From Pseudoalteromonas fuliginea (lineage in GTDB: Bacteria; Pseudomonadota; Gammaproteobacteria; Enterobacterales; Alteromonadaceae): a DNA stretch of 64,000 bases. Of this stretch, positions 51,294-62,221 are shown piece after piece (position 1 is the first letter of the stretch; each line of letters starts with the position of its first letter). Location of the stretch: contig NZ_JJNZ01000037.1 of the NCBI RefSeq assembly GCF_000690055.1, forward strand, positions 1 to 64,000. The letters run 5' to 3'. The notes below the pieces were generated by a model, which had not been told where the DNA came from, ran no database searches, and worked only from the letters and a program-made list of their open reading frames with translations. The translations under genes were made by a program, and so were the position numbers.

Positions 51294-51722
51294 ATGATAA
51301 CTCCACAAGACGAAAAGCTATTATCGATACTAAAAACAAATGCACGCGCGAGTATTTCTGACCTTGCCAGACTATTGAACCTGTCGCGCTCTACAGTGCA
51401 AAGTAGAATGTTAAAGTTAGAAGAAAGCGGGGTAATTAAAGGGTATAGCGTAGACTACGGAGATGACTATTTAAACAAAATGGTATCGGCGCATGTATCA
51501 ATAAAAGTAAAGCAAAAGCTCACCACTAAAACCAACTTAGAACTAAAACAAATTGATGCCATTTCACAGCTTTATGCCATAAGTGGCGAGTTTGATTTAA
51601 TTGCGGTGGTCCAAGCACAAAATTTGGAGCAACTTAGTCATTTGCTAGACGATATTGGCAACCTTGATGGGGTAGAGCGTACAACATCGTCTGTTATTTT
51701 AGAAACCAAATTCAAGCGATGA
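51294..51722 (+). CDS. Lrp/AsnC-family transcriptional regulator
   Basis: 142 residues. N-terminal winged helix-turn-helix (DEKLLSILKTNARASISDLA, RSTVQSRMLKLEESGVIKGY) and C-terminal RAM effector domain (LYAISGEFDLIAVV). The divergent position with 197 bases to argM suggests that it controls the ast operon, with arginine or another amino acid as likely effector. Confidence 0.9.
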   Translation: MITPQDEKLLSILKTNARASISDLARLLNLSRSTVQSRMLKLEESGVIKGYSVDYGDDYLNKMVSAHVSIKVKQKLTTKTNLELKQIDAISQLYAISGEFDLIAVVQAQNLEQLSHLLDDIGNLDGVERTTSSVILETKFKR

Positions 51723-51742
51723 GCCAGAGTATGTATTATGTC

Positions 51743-51771
51743 AATGCATCAGATTACTTTGTTGATGCATT
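51743..51771. terminator. Convergent hairpin terminator
   Basis: 9-bp stem aatgcatca/tgatgcatt (51743-51751, 51763-51771) with ttattttt downstream on the plus strand. The stop codon of the minus-strand gene lies in the loop. Confidence 0.6.
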
Positions 51772-52698
51772 GGTTATTTTTGGCGTCACTTTTACTCTTT
51801 TCACCACAGTTTTATTTGCTTCATCAAGCTTAATAAAGTAAGCATTACCGCCAATACCTTTAAACTCTTCATCTGTGAATACAATGGTGTTGTCGTCAAA
51901 GAACGTAACAGCCTCTTTTTGAGTAACAATCCCTAGGTCTATTTTTGATACATCACCAGAGAAAAATTTATCACCTTCAAAGTTTTCAAATAACCAAATA
52001 CTGGTTGAATCAAGTAATACCAATTTTTTACGATCAGGACTTAAGGCTGCTGATGTTATCCAACATAGTTTTTCTAATGTAGTACATGTTTTAAAAGAAT
52101 CGATTAACTCAGCTTTAAAGTTAGCGGCGTGATCGCCCACTTTATATACCTTAGTAATACCATCAAACGGTTCAGTGCGGTTTTTAGTAAATAAATATAA
52201 ATGACGGCCAAGCGCGACAAATGCTTCTAAATCAAAATTTCGATTATTGGGTTTTATTGGACTTCCATCCATTTCTGGGTAGGTAAACTTTATAATTTCT
52301 GCTTGAGTTATATCTGTTTTTATATCTATTGGGTTTTCTATTTTATAAATAGTGAGCCATCTGCGGTCGTTTTTGTTATTGCCAAAATCACCTAGGAAAA
52401 AATGCCCAAACTTGTTTTGAGTCATATCTTCCCAGTCTATGTTTTTGGCATTTTCAACTAAGATTTCTTTGGCGATAGAGCCATCTTTATTGAGCCTATA
52501 TAGTTTGGGTTCATTGCCTCCATCGTTAATAGCCCATAGGCGTTTTTGCTTATCAAATTCTATACCTGATATTTCTTTTAATTTAGGATCAACTGAGATT
52601 TCTTTTTTGCTATAAAGGGTATAGATTGAAGAACCAATAAGTGTGGCTATTATTAAAAAGGTGATTGCTATAGTTATTAGAATGCTTTTTTTCAACAT
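51754..52698 (-). CDS. Membrane-anchored beta-propeller-like hypothetical protein
   Basis: 314 residues. One N-terminal membrane anchor (about 5-27), then an extracytoplasmic repeat-rich region: LKEISGIEFDKQKRLWAIND, DWEDMTQNKFGHFFLGDFGN, NFDLEAFVALGRHLYLF and the like. This is the pattern of SdiA-regulated/phytase-like beta-propellers. No catalytic motif is obvious. Function unknown. Confidence 0.6.
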   Translation of the reverse strand: MLKKSILITIAITFLIIATLIGSSIYTLYSKKEISVDPKLKEISGIEFDKQKRLWAINDGGNEPKLYRLNKDGSIAKEILVENAKNIDWEDMTQNKFGHFFLGDFGNNKNDRRWLTIYKIENPIDIKTDITQAEIIKFTYPEMDGSPIKPNNRNFDLEAFVALGRHLYLFTKNRTEPFDGITKVYKVGDHAANFKAELIDSFKTCTTLEKLCWITSAALSPDRKKLVLLDSTSIWLFENFEGDKFFSGDVSKIDLGIVTQKEAVTFFDDNTIVFTDEEFKGIGGNAYFIKLDEANKTVVKRVKVTPKITNASTK

Positions 52699-53089
52699 GA
52701 AAATTATGATATTTCAAAGTATTAATATGCGGTTTATTATCGTTTATAAAAGCGCATAACAAAAGAATTTTATAAGTTTAAGTAATACTTTTGAATTATT
52801 TCATGTTTGGTACTAATAAAAGTTTAGACAATAAATAAAGTGTGGCACGTCTAGTTGGTTTAAATATTGCTCTATAATATTGAGCTTTTCAAAAGTGAAT
52901 GTTTAGATACTAACTGCACTTTTTAGGTGCAAAAAAAAGAATTGCTGCACTGTAATAATGCGTAAATAAAGTTTTGGTTAACTTACAACGTGTTTAATGA
53001 TTTTGAATGGAATCCACATCGCCTTTTTGTTTAGTTGTATGGCCTGTGGCAAAGATTAATTACCCTTTATGGTTTAGTTGGAGCCTGCT
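52699..53089. promoter_or_regulatory. Promoter region of the glycogen operon
   Basis: About 390 bases without a gene. A perfect -10-like TATAAT occurs at 52873-52878, with no well-spaced -35. Also holds the promoter of the divergent propeller gene. Confidence 0.4.
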
Positions 53090-53392
53090 ATGTTGAATAA
53101 ACGTTTTTTTAAAACAAAAGATGAAGCTGAAGTTACTTTTGAGTTCACTCACCCTGAGGCAGAGCAAGTCTGTTTGCTAGGTGAATTTAATGATTGGCAG
53201 CCAGTGCCAATGAAGCTCAATAAAAAACAGGGCGTTTTTAAATGTAAGCAACGCCTTCCTATTGATCAGCAGTTCCATTTTCGTTATCTAATCAATGGAG
53301 ATATCTGGGATAACGACCACCAAGCCGACGGTTACATTGGTAATACATTTGGCACAGAAAATAGCATAGTGAATACGCAACGTATAAATTAA
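53090..53392 (+). CDS. Stand-alone CBM48/AMPK-like glycogen-binding module
   Basis: 100 residues from ATG 53090 (TTGGAG 6 bases before; an upstream TTG start is less likely). VCLLGEFNDWQPVPMKLNKK and HFRYLINGDIWDNDHQADGY match the isoamylase early-set/CBM48 fold that binds alpha-glucans. No catalytic domain. Heads the malQ-glgBXPCA operon with malQ 9 bases after its stop. It probably targets or tethers glycogen enzymes. Confidence 0.85.
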   Translation: MLNKRFFKTKDEAEVTFEFTHPEAEQVCLLGEFNDWQPVPMKLNKKQGVFKCKQRLPIDQQFHFRYLINGDIWDNDHQADGYIGNTFGTENSIVNTQRIN

Positions 53393-53401
53393 GGCCAATA
53401 A

Positions 53402-55393
53402 ATGGACGCTCTTTCGCAGTTATTTTACCTGCATGGCATTGGTTATGAATTCACTAAATACACTGGTGAACAGGTTGTTTTTAGCGACGATACACGAAAG
53501 CAAGCTTTACAATGCTGTGGTATTGACACTAACGATGCTAATCAAATAGCGCATCTTAACTATGAATTAGATGCAGCTACTTGGCAGCAATTAGTTCCGC
53601 GTATTAGCTTGCTTGAATGGCCTGAAAATACCTTAAAGATTCGTATAGATGAGCGTCAACAGCATTTATGTGTAGGCATAAAAGTAGAGGCGCTTGGTCT
53701 TGACTTGGCATTTCAAACTATGCGTGATTTACCTGTCACAGGTGAATATTACTTGCATGGCGTGCGATATATTGAGGTTGCGCTTGAATTACCTTTTATC
53801 CCAGCTGGATATTATGATGCAACGATAAAAGTAGGCGAGCAATTTTCAAATACACAGGTTTGGTCTGTTCCTGAACAAGTATATCAAGTAGATGATATAA
53901 AGCGTACAGGGCTCTCTATTCAGCTTTATACTTTAAAAAATAAAGCGCTATTAGGTGTTGGAGATTTTAGCGATTTATTATCGTTAACTCATTTATGTAG
54001 TGCGCAAAACATGGATTATATTTTACTTAATCCACTTCATTTATTATTTGCCGATATGCCAGAGCGAGCAAGTCCTTATAGCCCTAACAGTCGTGCTTTG
54101 CTAAACCCTTTATATATTGCCATTGATTTATGTGACGACGCTAATAACAATGCAGCGCTAAATGCTTTAATGCAAAGTGATGATGTTATTTCTCTCATGC
54201 AAAGCAATGATCAATTTATAAATTACGAAAACGTAAGTCGTATTAAATATACGTTATTTAAAGCGCTTTATAGTCAGTTTGAATTAACTGCCAGTAATGA
54301 GCGTCGACAAGCGTTTACAGCATTTTGTAACACTCATACAAGTACGCTAAATACCCTTGAATCAGATAATTTAACGTTTGACTATTATTTGCAGTGGCAA
54401 GCGTATTTACAGTTAGCACTTTGTCAAAAAAGTTGTATAGAGCTGGGAATGGCTATTGGTTTAATCAACGATTTAGCTGTTGGGTGTGCTGGCGATGGGG
54501 CCGAATTTAAAAATCAGCAATCATTATTTAGCCAAGAGGCAAGTGTTGGTGCCCCGCCAGACCCATGGGCTGAAGCAGGTCAAAATTGGGGGCTTCCGGC
54601 ACTCAATCCTCGCAGTCTTAGCAATAATCACTTCGAGTTTTATCGCTCACTTATTCGCGCAAATATGCAAAATGTAGGTGGTCTCAGAATTGACCATGTA
54701 ATGGCTATTAGGCGTTTATGGTGGTGTTTTGAAACGAATGGTAAACAAGATGGCTGTTATGTTTATTATCCGTTTGAGCATTTACTCGCAATTTTAAAAA
54801 TTGAATCGCATATTAATCAAAGTATTGTTATTGGCGAAGATCTGGGTGTAGTCCCCCCTGAGGTAAGAGATGCTTTAGCCTCTAGCGGTATTTTTTCTAA
54901 CAGCTTATTTTATTTTGAAAAACAGCACGATGATGAATTTTTATTGGTTAACGATTTACCATCACGTTGCTTATTAATGATTGCCAATCACGATGTGCCT
55001 CCTTTTATGGGCTGGTGGCAACACGATGATTTAGATATAAAGCAGCAATACAGTTTAATTAACGAGCAGCAATGCAACGACTTAACCCACCAACGTGTTG
55101 AAGAGCAAGAGCGATTATTGCGCTTTATTAATGCCAATCAAACAAAAGAACTTAACCTACAAGCTAATGCAATGGACGTTTACAAATCACTTGCCTTATG
55201 TTTAGCAAAGTCGCAATCACGATTACTTGCGCTGCAAATAGATGATTTAGATGAGCAGCTTTACAGTGTGAATATTCCAGGAACAGATACCGAGTATCCC
55301 AATTGGCGGCGTGTTTTAACACACACTTGCGAAGAGATTTTTAGTAAAAATGCCTCTTTGTTAGCTGCAATAGATTCAATAAGGAAAGGTTAA
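53402..55393 (+). CDS. malQ: 4-alpha-glucanotransferase
   Basis: 663 residues, GH77. An N-terminal domain precedes the barrel, LHLLFADMPERASPYSPNSR, nucleophile Asp in GGLRIDHVMAIRRLWW, Glu in VIGEDLGVVP, and ANHDVPPF for the third Asp. It moves glucan chains between oligosaccharides. Stop TAA overlaps the glgB ATG by one base. Confidence 0.93.
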   Translation: MDALSQLFYLHGIGYEFTKYTGEQVVFSDDTRKQALQCCGIDTNDANQIAHLNYELDAATWQQLVPRISLLEWPENTLKIRIDERQQHLCVGIKVEALGLDLAFQTMRDLPVTGEYYLHGVRYIEVALELPFIPAGYYDATIKVGEQFSNTQVWSVPEQVYQVDDIKRTGLSIQLYTLKNKALLGVGDFSDLLSLTHLCSAQNMDYILLNPLHLLFADMPERASPYSPNSRALLNPLYIAIDLCDDANNNAALNALMQSDDVISLMQSNDQFINYENVSRIKYTLFKALYSQFELTASNERRQAFTAFCNTHTSTLNTLESDNLTFDYYLQWQAYLQLALCQKSCIELGMAIGLINDLAVGCAGDGAEFKNQQSLFSQEASVGAPPDPWAEAGQNWGLPALNPRSLSNNHFEFYRSLIRANMQNVGGLRIDHVMAIRRLWWCFETNGKQDGCYVYYPFEHLLAILKIESHINQSIVIGEDLGVVPPEVRDALASSGIFSNSLFYFEKQHDDEFLLVNDLPSRCLLMIANHDVPPFMGWWQHDDLDIKQQYSLINEQQCNDLTHQRVEEQERLLRFINANQTKELNLQANAMDVYKSLALCLAKSQSRLLALQIDDLDEQLYSVNIPGTDTEYPNWRRVLTHTCEEIFSKNASLLAAIDSIRKG

Positions 55394-57621
55394 TGAGTAG
55401 CTCAGCAGTAGATAATATTGGATCTTCTTTTAATAGTTATGATGATCAAGTACAAGCGTTAAGCGCAGGTCGTTTTAAAGACCCGTTTAGCTTTCTTGGG
55501 GCACATAAACTAACAAACACAGACACAGAGTTACGACTTTACTTACCCACTGCGTTGAATGTTGTAATTAACCTTGGCGGTAAAAAAATAAAAGCGCTGC
55601 GATATAAGCAAAGTGATTTGTTTATTGCAAAGCTAAAAACATTGCCAAGCGCGCCATATCAATGTGATGTTGAATACACAAATACAGCCGTTACGTTTTA
55701 CGATGAATACAGTTTTGACACTGCGCTCGATACACAGGCAATGTACTTATTTAACGAAGGTAGTTTAGAGCATGCATACTCACACTTTGGTGCACATTTT
55801 AGCACTCAACAAAATGTAGAGGGGGTGCGTTTTTGTGTGTGGGCGCCAAATGCAGCAAGTGTATCAATTATTGGAGAATTTAATTTTTGGCAAGCTAATC
55901 GTCACTTTATGCGCTTTCATCCTGCAAGTGGTGTATGGGAATTATTTATACCAGGCCTTAAAGCTGACATGTGCTATAAATTTGCAATTACCGCACAAAG
56001 TGGAGACGTGTTTGAAAAAGCAGACCCATATGCGTTTAAAATGCAGCAAGCCCCCGGTACTGCCAGTGTATTGCAATACAAACCAGAACCTATAATTCTT
56101 GATGAACAGGCCTTAAAAAATAGACAAAAGCGTAACCATATTGATGCACCAATTAGTATTTATGAAGTGCATTTAGGCTCATGGCAACGCGCTGAAAATA
56201 ATCGTTATTTAAGTTACGCAGAGCTTGCTGACAAGCTAGTTAGCTATGCACTTGAAATGAATTTCACCCACCTACAGCTTATGCCTATCAGTGAATACCC
56301 GTTTGATGGCTCGTGGGGCTATCAACCCGTTGGTTTATTTGCACCTACTAGCCGTTTTGGTGACTATAACAGTTTTAAATATTTTGTAGAGCAATGCCAT
56401 AAAGCAAATTTAGGTATTTTACTCGACTGGGTACCTGGGCATTTTCCAAGTGATCCGCATGGTTTGCATCGTTTTGATGGCACTCATTTGTACGAACATG
56501 CCGATATGCGTCAAGGTTTTCATCCCGATTGGAATACCTATATTTATAATTACGATCGCCCTGAAGTTAAAAGCTTTTTGATTTCTAATGCAATGTATTG
56601 GTTACACCAATTTGGGCTTGATGGTTTACGAGTAGATGCAGTGGCTTCAATGTTGTATTTAGATTACAGCCGTAAAGAAGGTGAATGGATCCCTAATTGT
56701 TATGGTGGACGCGAGAACCTTGGTGCAATCGAGTGCCTAAAGCAGGTTAATTTACGAAGTTATAAAAACAACCCTGGCATCATGATGATAGCCGAAGAAT
56801 CAACTGCATGGCCAGGTGTTACACAAAGTGTTGAGCATAACGGTTTAGGGTTTGGCTATAAATGGAATATGGGTTGGATGAACGATAGTTTGCACTATAT
56901 GCAACGCGATCCGCTTTACAAACAGCACCACCATCACGAAATAACCTTTTCGATGGTATACGCCTTTAGTGAGAACTTCATACTGCCATTGAGTCACGAC
57001 GAAGTAGTGCATGGCAAAGGCTCACTTATTGAAAAAATGCCAGGGGATGATTGGCAAAAGTTCGCAAACCTTCGAGCTTATTATGCGTTTATGTGGGCGC
57101 ATCCAGGTAAAAAATTATTGTTTATGGGTTGTGAAATAGCTCAGCGCACTGAGTGGGGCCACGATCATTCGCTTGATTGGCACTTATTAGAGCATCAAAG
57201 TCACAATGGTATAAAACAAACAATTAAAACACTCAATCATGTATATAAAAACCAACCTGCTTTGTACGAACTTGACACAAGTGCAGCAGGCTTTGATTGG
57301 ATAGATAACAACAATAACGATCAAAGTATTTTAAGTTTTGTACGGTATGCCAAAAATGCACGAAATTTAGTGGTTGTTATAGCTAATTTCACTCCAGAGT
57401 CTTATCAAAATTACGTCATTGGTGTGCCAAATAAAGGCCGCTATAAAGTAATTTTAAATACAGATGAAACCGATTATTTTGGCTCAGGGATAGACGTTAC
57501 ACAAAACGAATTAAAGATAGTTACTACCTTCGACAGCCCTAATCATGGGTTCGCTCAAAGCATTTCTATTGCCATTGGTGGTTTAACTACTATTTATTTA
57601 CAAAAGGTCGAAGATGAGTAA
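55393..57621 (+). CDS. glgB: 1,4-alpha-glucan branching enzyme
   Basis: 742 residues, usual GlgB length. Early-set domain (FCVWAPNAASVSIIGEFNFW), GH13 barrel with nucleophile in DGLRVDAVASML, acid/base Glu in AEESTAWP, and SHDEVVHGKGSL. It makes alpha-1,6 branches in glycogen. Overlaps malQ by 1 base and glgX by 8. Confidence 0.97.
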   Translation: MSSSAVDNIGSSFNSYDDQVQALSAGRFKDPFSFLGAHKLTNTDTELRLYLPTALNVVINLGGKKIKALRYKQSDLFIAKLKTLPSAPYQCDVEYTNTAVTFYDEYSFDTALDTQAMYLFNEGSLEHAYSHFGAHFSTQQNVEGVRFCVWAPNAASVSIIGEFNFWQANRHFMRFHPASGVWELFIPGLKADMCYKFAITAQSGDVFEKADPYAFKMQQAPGTASVLQYKPEPIILDEQALKNRQKRNHIDAPISIYEVHLGSWQRAENNRYLSYAELADKLVSYALEMNFTHLQLMPISEYPFDGSWGYQPVGLFAPTSRFGDYNSFKYFVEQCHKANLGILLDWVPGHFPSDPHGLHRFDGTHLYEHADMRQGFHPDWNTYIYNYDRPEVKSFLISNAMYWLHQFGLDGLRVDAVASMLYLDYSRKEGEWIPNCYGGRENLGAIECLKQVNLRSYKNNPGIMMIAEESTAWPGVTQSVEHNGLGFGYKWNMGWMNDSLHYMQRDPLYKQHHHHEITFSMVYAFSENFILPLSHDEVVHGKGSLIEKMPGDDWQKFANLRAYYAFMWAHPGKKLLFMGCEIAQRTEWGHDHSLDWHLLEHQSHNGIKQTIKTLNHVYKNQPALYELDTSAAGFDWIDNNNNDQSILSFVRYAKNARNLVVVIANFTPESYQNYVIGVPNKGRYKVILNTDETDYFGSGIDVTQNELKIVTTFDSPNHGFAQSISIAIGGLTTIYLQKVEDE

Positions 57622-59677
57622 TCAATTTGAAGTCACTCACGGCCAAGTTGAACCCTTAGGTTCAAGTGTTACTGACGGCGGTGTAAATTTTGCACTTTAT
57701 GCACCAAAAGCAACTCAAGCTTATTTATGTTTATTTGACAAAAGTGGCCATTCAGAAATATTAAAGGTGGCAATGAGCATTAACGAAGGCGGCATTTGGA
57801 GTATTCATATATTTCCTTTAAATACAGGTGCTTTGTATGGCTTTAGAGTAGAGGGTGAATATAACCCTAAGCACGGTCAATTGTTTAACGAAAACAAACT
57901 ATTAATAGACCCTTACGCAAAAGACTTATTTGGTGAGTTTACTTGGAGTGAGCGTCATTATGGGCAAATGCCAATCGGCACTAAAAGCACCGTAAATAAT
58001 GCGATTGATATACCTAAGTCAAAAGTAGCAGCACCTGTGTTGTACGCGCATAAAAAGCCAAACCATAGATGGTCAAATACGGTTATATACGAATGCCATG
58101 TGAAAGGAGCAACGTGCCGTCATCCCGAAATACCTAAGTACTTACAAGGGAAATTTTTAGGACTAAGTCATCCCCGTTTTATTGAACACTTACAGAGCTT
58201 TGGTATTACAGCTGTGGAACTTTTACCTGTTCATTCATTTATTAGTGAACAATTTTTAACGGGTAAAGGGCTGCAAAATTATTGGGGTTACAACACGCTT
58301 AACTTTTTTACACCTCATAAAGACTACTTGGTTAAAGACGATATAAATGAGTTTAAGCAAATGGTGCGAGAGCTTCATGCGGCCGACATTGAAGTTATTA
58401 TCGACGTTGTTTACAACCATACCGCAGAGGCCGGTAATGATGGCCCAATATTGTCACTTAGAGGCTTTGATAACTTAGCTTATTACCGCACTGTAAGCGA
58501 TCGACCAGATTTATATATAAACGATACTGGATGCGGTAACACGATTAATATTGACCACCCTCGTGTATTACAACTTGTACTCGATAGTCTTCGTTATTGG
58601 GTTGAAGTAATGGGAGTTGATGGCTTCAGGTTTGATTTGGCGACTATTTTAGGGCGTTCTCAATCTGGGTTTAGCGCTTCTCATACTTTCTTACAAGCGG
58701 TTGCCCAAGATCCTATTTTAAACAAAGTAAAGCTCATTAGTGAACCGTGGGATATAGGCCCTGGTGGCTATCAGTTAGGTGCTTTTCCGGCACCTTGGCG
58801 AGAATGGAACGACCAATATCGTGATGTAATAAAGCGTTTTTGGAAAAGTGAAGAAGGCATTATCGCCACCGTTGCCAAACGTTTACATGGCTCATTTGAT
58901 ATCTTCGAGCACAGTGAGCGCGGTCCGCTCAATAGTATAAATTTTATAACGAGTCACGACGGTTTTACGCTTGCTGACTTAGTTAGCTACGAAGAAAAAC
59001 ACAATGAGGCAAATGGTGAGCAAAATCGAGATGGTCACAGTGCTAATCATTCTTTTAATTGTGGTGTAGAAGGGTTTACAAATGATCCCAAAATAACAGC
59101 GCTCCGCTTGCAACAGCAAAAAAACTTTTTGCTTACACTTATTTTGTCCAAAGGAGTTCCTATGCTCTCATCTGGGAGTGAAATAGCGCACTCGCAAGGG
59201 GGAAATAATAATGCTTATTGCCAAAATAATCGCACCAGTTGGCTTGCATGGAAAGACTCACAATTAAATCATACATTGACTCGTTTTATAGACGATGCAC
59301 TAAAAATCAGACGTACCCACAGTGCGTTTAAACACAGTGTGTTTTTAGATGATATTGATGAGCGCTTTACAGTTAGGTGGTTTACCGAAGAAGGTGTAAC
59401 TATGACTGACGCGCATTGGCATGAAAATACGCGTCAGTTTTTAATGTACAGCTTGCTCGATAAGCAAAATAAACATGCACTTTTAATAATTTTTAATGCG
59501 AGTAAAAAAGTAATGTCCTGCCAATTGCCGCAATCTCCAATAAGTGCGCCTTGGCAAATGGTTTTATCAAGTGTAAATAATGCATCTGTAAGTAGTAACA
59601 ACGATGCGATGGTTGAAATTTCTGCACAAAGTAGCTGGGTTTTCAGTTCAAATTTAGAGGAAGTAGGTCATGGCTAA
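57614..59677 (+). CDS. glgX: Glycogen debranching enzyme
   Basis: 687 residues, isoamylase-type GH13. CBM48 at the start (GVNFALYAPKATQAYL), nucleophile in DGFRFDLATILGR, Glu in LISEPWDIGPGGYQ, SHDGFTLADL. It removes short outer branches from phosphorylase-limit dextrin. Overlaps glgB by 8 bases at the start and glgP by 8 at the end. Confidence 0.95.
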   Translation: MSNQFEVTHGQVEPLGSSVTDGGVNFALYAPKATQAYLCLFDKSGHSEILKVAMSINEGGIWSIHIFPLNTGALYGFRVEGEYNPKHGQLFNENKLLIDPYAKDLFGEFTWSERHYGQMPIGTKSTVNNAIDIPKSKVAAPVLYAHKKPNHRWSNTVIYECHVKGATCRHPEIPKYLQGKFLGLSHPRFIEHLQSFGITAVELLPVHSFISEQFLTGKGLQNYWGYNTLNFFTPHKDYLVKDDINEFKQMVRELHAADIEVIIDVVYNHTAEAGNDGPILSLRGFDNLAYYRTVSDRPDLYINDTGCGNTINIDHPRVLQLVLDSLRYWVEVMGVDGFRFDLATILGRSQSGFSASHTFLQAVAQDPILNKVKLISEPWDIGPGGYQLGAFPAPWREWNDQYRDVIKRFWKSEEGIIATVAKRLHGSFDIFEHSERGPLNSINFITSHDGFTLADLVSYEEKHNEANGEQNRDGHSANHSFNCGVEGFTNDPKITALRLQQQKNFLLTLILSKGVPMLSSGSEIAHSQGGNNNAYCQNNRTSWLAWKDSQLNHTLTRFIDDALKIRRTHSAFKHSVFLDDIDERFTVRWFTEEGVTMTDAHWHENTRQFLMYSLLDKQNKHALLIIFNASKKVMSCQLPQSPISAPWQMVLSSVNNASVSSNNDAMVEISAQSSWVFSSNLEEVGHG

Positions 59678-62207
59678 GCAAGATGAACAAGTGTGTGTAG
59701 TAAAGGGTTGGCAAGAAGGCCCTGTTATTGATGAAAGTACGTTAAAAGATGATTTAACACGTCACTTTTATTACACCCTCGGCCGAGATAAGGTCGGCGA
59801 ATCACAGTTATATTTATATCATGCATTAGCGCTCACTATTCGCGATCGACTTGTTGCTCGTTGCAGAGAAACCAATCAACAAATTAGACAGCAAAAGCGC
59901 CGTAAAACGGCTTACCTTTCTCTTGAGTTTTTAATGGGACGAGCACTGGGTAACGCTATTTTAAATCTAGATTTAGATGATCAAGTTGCTTCTGCATTAC
60001 AAGAATATTGTACAACAGTCGAAACGCTTGAAGATGCCGAACATGATGCAGGGCTAGGTAATGGTGGTTTAGGGCGTTTAGCGGCCTGTTTTTTAGATAG
60101 CTGTGCAAGTTTGGCCCTGCCTGTCATTGGGTATGGCCTTCGTTACGAATACGGTATGTTTAATCAGTCTATAAATGACGGAAATCAAATAGAACAACCC
60201 GACAACTGGCTTCGTGAAGGACATCCATGGGAACTGAGTGCTCCAGAGCATGCAAAGCGCGTTAAGTTTAGTGGCTATGTGCAAAGCTATACAGATAAAT
60301 ATGGCCGAGAGCATCGTCAATGGATGAGTTCGCACGATGTATTAGCTGTGCCTTATGATGTACCAATTCCTGGCTATAAAAATAATATTGTTAATACACT
60401 TCGTCTGTGGAAGTCAGAAGCGACAGATGAATTTAATCTAACTGAGTTTAATGCCGGTAGTTACTCAGAAGCTGTAGCACAAAAAAATCTAGCTGAACAA
60501 ATTACTATGGTGCTTTACCCAAACGACAGTAGCGAAAATGGTAAAGAACTTAGGTTACGCCAACAGTATTTTTTATCGTCTGCGAGTATTCAAGACATTG
60601 TTGATCAATGGGTTGCACAACACGGTGAGAGTTTTTCTGATTTTTCTGATTTTCATGTGTTTCAATTAAACGACACGCATCCAAGTATTGCTGTTGCAGA
60701 GCTGATGCGTATTTTGATTGATGACTACGAACTTGATTGGGAAGATGCTTGGAAAATTACTACTAAAACAATGGCCTATACAAATCATACCTTACTTCCT
60801 GAGGCACTTGAAAAGTGGTCAGTATCTTTGTTTGCAAGGTTATTACCGCGTATTTTAGAAATAGTTTACGAGATAAATGCACGTTTTTTAGCCCAAGTTG
60901 CACAGCAGTGGCCAGGGGATGTTAACAAACAGCGAGCGCTATCGCTTATTGAAGAAGGTGATGAGCCGCAAATTCGTATGGCTTATTTAGCAATAGTCGG
61001 CAGTTACTCCGTAAATGGAGTCGCGGCACTGCATACTGAGTTACTAAAAGCGGGCTTGTTTAAAGAGTTTTATGCACTGTGGCCAGATAAGTTTAATAAC
61101 AAAACAAATGGCGTAACACCACGTCGTTGGCTTGCTCACTGCAACCCTATTCTAAGCAAATTAATTAGCGAAAAAATTGGTAACGATTGGGTAGGCGATT
61201 TTAGTCAAATTAGTCAACTACGTCGATTTTTTGATGACCAAACCTTTCATATTCAGTGGCAATCAGCTAAACGCGAAAACAAACAACGCCTTGTTGATTT
61301 AGTCAAAGCGCGTTGCGGTGTTGAGTTCGATGTATCGATGATGTTTGACGTACAAGTTAAGCGAATTCATGAATACAAACGCCAACTACTTAATGTGTTG
61401 CATGTAATTCATCTATATGACCGTATTCGTCGCGGTGATACGCAAGGGCTTGTTCCGCGTTGTGTATTACTCGGCGGTAAAGCTGCGCCAGGCTATTACA
61501 TGGCTAAAAAAATTATTAAACTAATCAACAATGTGGCTGAGGTTATTAATAAAGATCCATTAGCAGCACCGTATTTACGTGTAGCATTTTTACCAAATTA
61601 TAACGTAACAGCAATGGAAGTTATTTGCCCTGCAACCGATTTGTCAGAGCAAGTATCTACCGCAGGTAAAGAAGCATCAGGTACAGGTAACATGAAGTTC
61701 ATGATGAATGGTGCATTGACGATAGGTACACTTGATGGCGCAAATATTGAAATTAGAGATGCCGTGGGTGCTGATAATTTCTTTTTGTTTGGTGCTCAAG
61801 CACATCAAATTGATGATATTAAATCACGTTATAATCCAGAGCATTTAATTTCACAAAATAGTGACTTGGCAAACGTAATGCAGCTTTTAGAAAGTGGCCA
61901 TTTTAATTTATTCGAACCATGCTTATTTGATGACGTGATCAATGCGATTAAGAGCCCGAATGATCCTTGGTTGGTCGCGCATGATTTTGAAAGCTATGTT
62001 GATGCTCAAAAACAAGTAGATAAGACCTACACTGATCAAACCTACTGGACACAAATGAGTATTTTAAATACAGCAGCCAGTGGCATGTTTTCAAGTGATA
62101 GAACCATAAGCCAATACAGTGACGACATTTGGCATTTAGAACCCCTCAACATTAGTGCAACAGACTTAACGACAACTAAAAGTCATACCACTAACAGCAA
62201 AAACTAA
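59670..62207 (+). CDS. glgP: Glycogen phosphorylase
   Basis: 845 residues, GT35. [13 protein letters not shown] near the N-terminus, [16 protein letters not shown], and the PLP-lysine region [20 protein letters not shown]. It releases glucose-1-phosphate from glycogen, which can feed GlgC and joins the product of the glucosylglycerate phosphorylase at 8879-10657. Confidence 0.97.
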   Translation: MAKQDEQVCVVKGWQEGPVIDESTLKDDLTRHFYYTLGRDKVGESQLYLYHALALTIRDRLVARCRETNQQIRQQKRRKTAYLSLEFLMGRALGNAILNLDLDDQVASALQEYCTTVETLEDAEHDAGLGNGGLGRLAACFLDSCASLALPVIGYGLRYEYGMFNQSINDGNQIEQPDNWLREGHPWELSAPEHAKRVKFSGYVQSYTDKYGREHRQWMSSHDVLAVPYDVPIPGYKNNIVNTLRLWKSEATDEFNLTEFNAGSYSEAVAQKNLAEQITMVLYPNDSSENGKELRLRQQYFLSSASIQDIVDQWVAQHGESFSDFSDFHVFQLNDTHPSIAVAELMRILIDDYELDWEDAWKITTKTMAYTNHTLLPEALEKWSVSLFARLLPRILEIVYEINARFLAQVAQQWPGDVNKQRALSLIEEGDEPQIRMAYLAIVGSYSVNGVAALHTELLKAGLFKEFYALWPDKFNNKTNGVTPRRWLAHCNPILSKLISEKIGNDWVGDFSQISQLRRFFDDQTFHIQWQSAKRENKQRLVDLVKARCGVEFDVSMMFDVQVKRIHEYKRQLLNVLHVIHLYDRIRRGDTQGLVPRCVLLGGKAAPGYYMAKKIIKLINNVAEVINKDPLAAPYLRVAFLPNYNVTAMEVICPATDLSEQVSTAGKEASGTGNMKFMMNGALTIGTLDGANIEIRDAVGADNFFLFGAQAHQIDDIKSRYNPEHLISQNSDLANVMQLLESGHFNLFEPCLFDDVINAIKSPNDPWLVAHDFESYVDAQKQVDKTYTDQTYWTQMSILNTAASGMFSSDRTISQYSDDIWHLEPLNISATDLTTTKSHTTNSKN

Positions 62208-62221
62208 ATGGAGAGAGTATT

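Noticed and set aside
52844..52860. TGGCACG-like sigma-54 promoter before the glycogen operon
   Set aside because: The downstream half is GTTGG with wrong spacing to the GG; no TTGC element.
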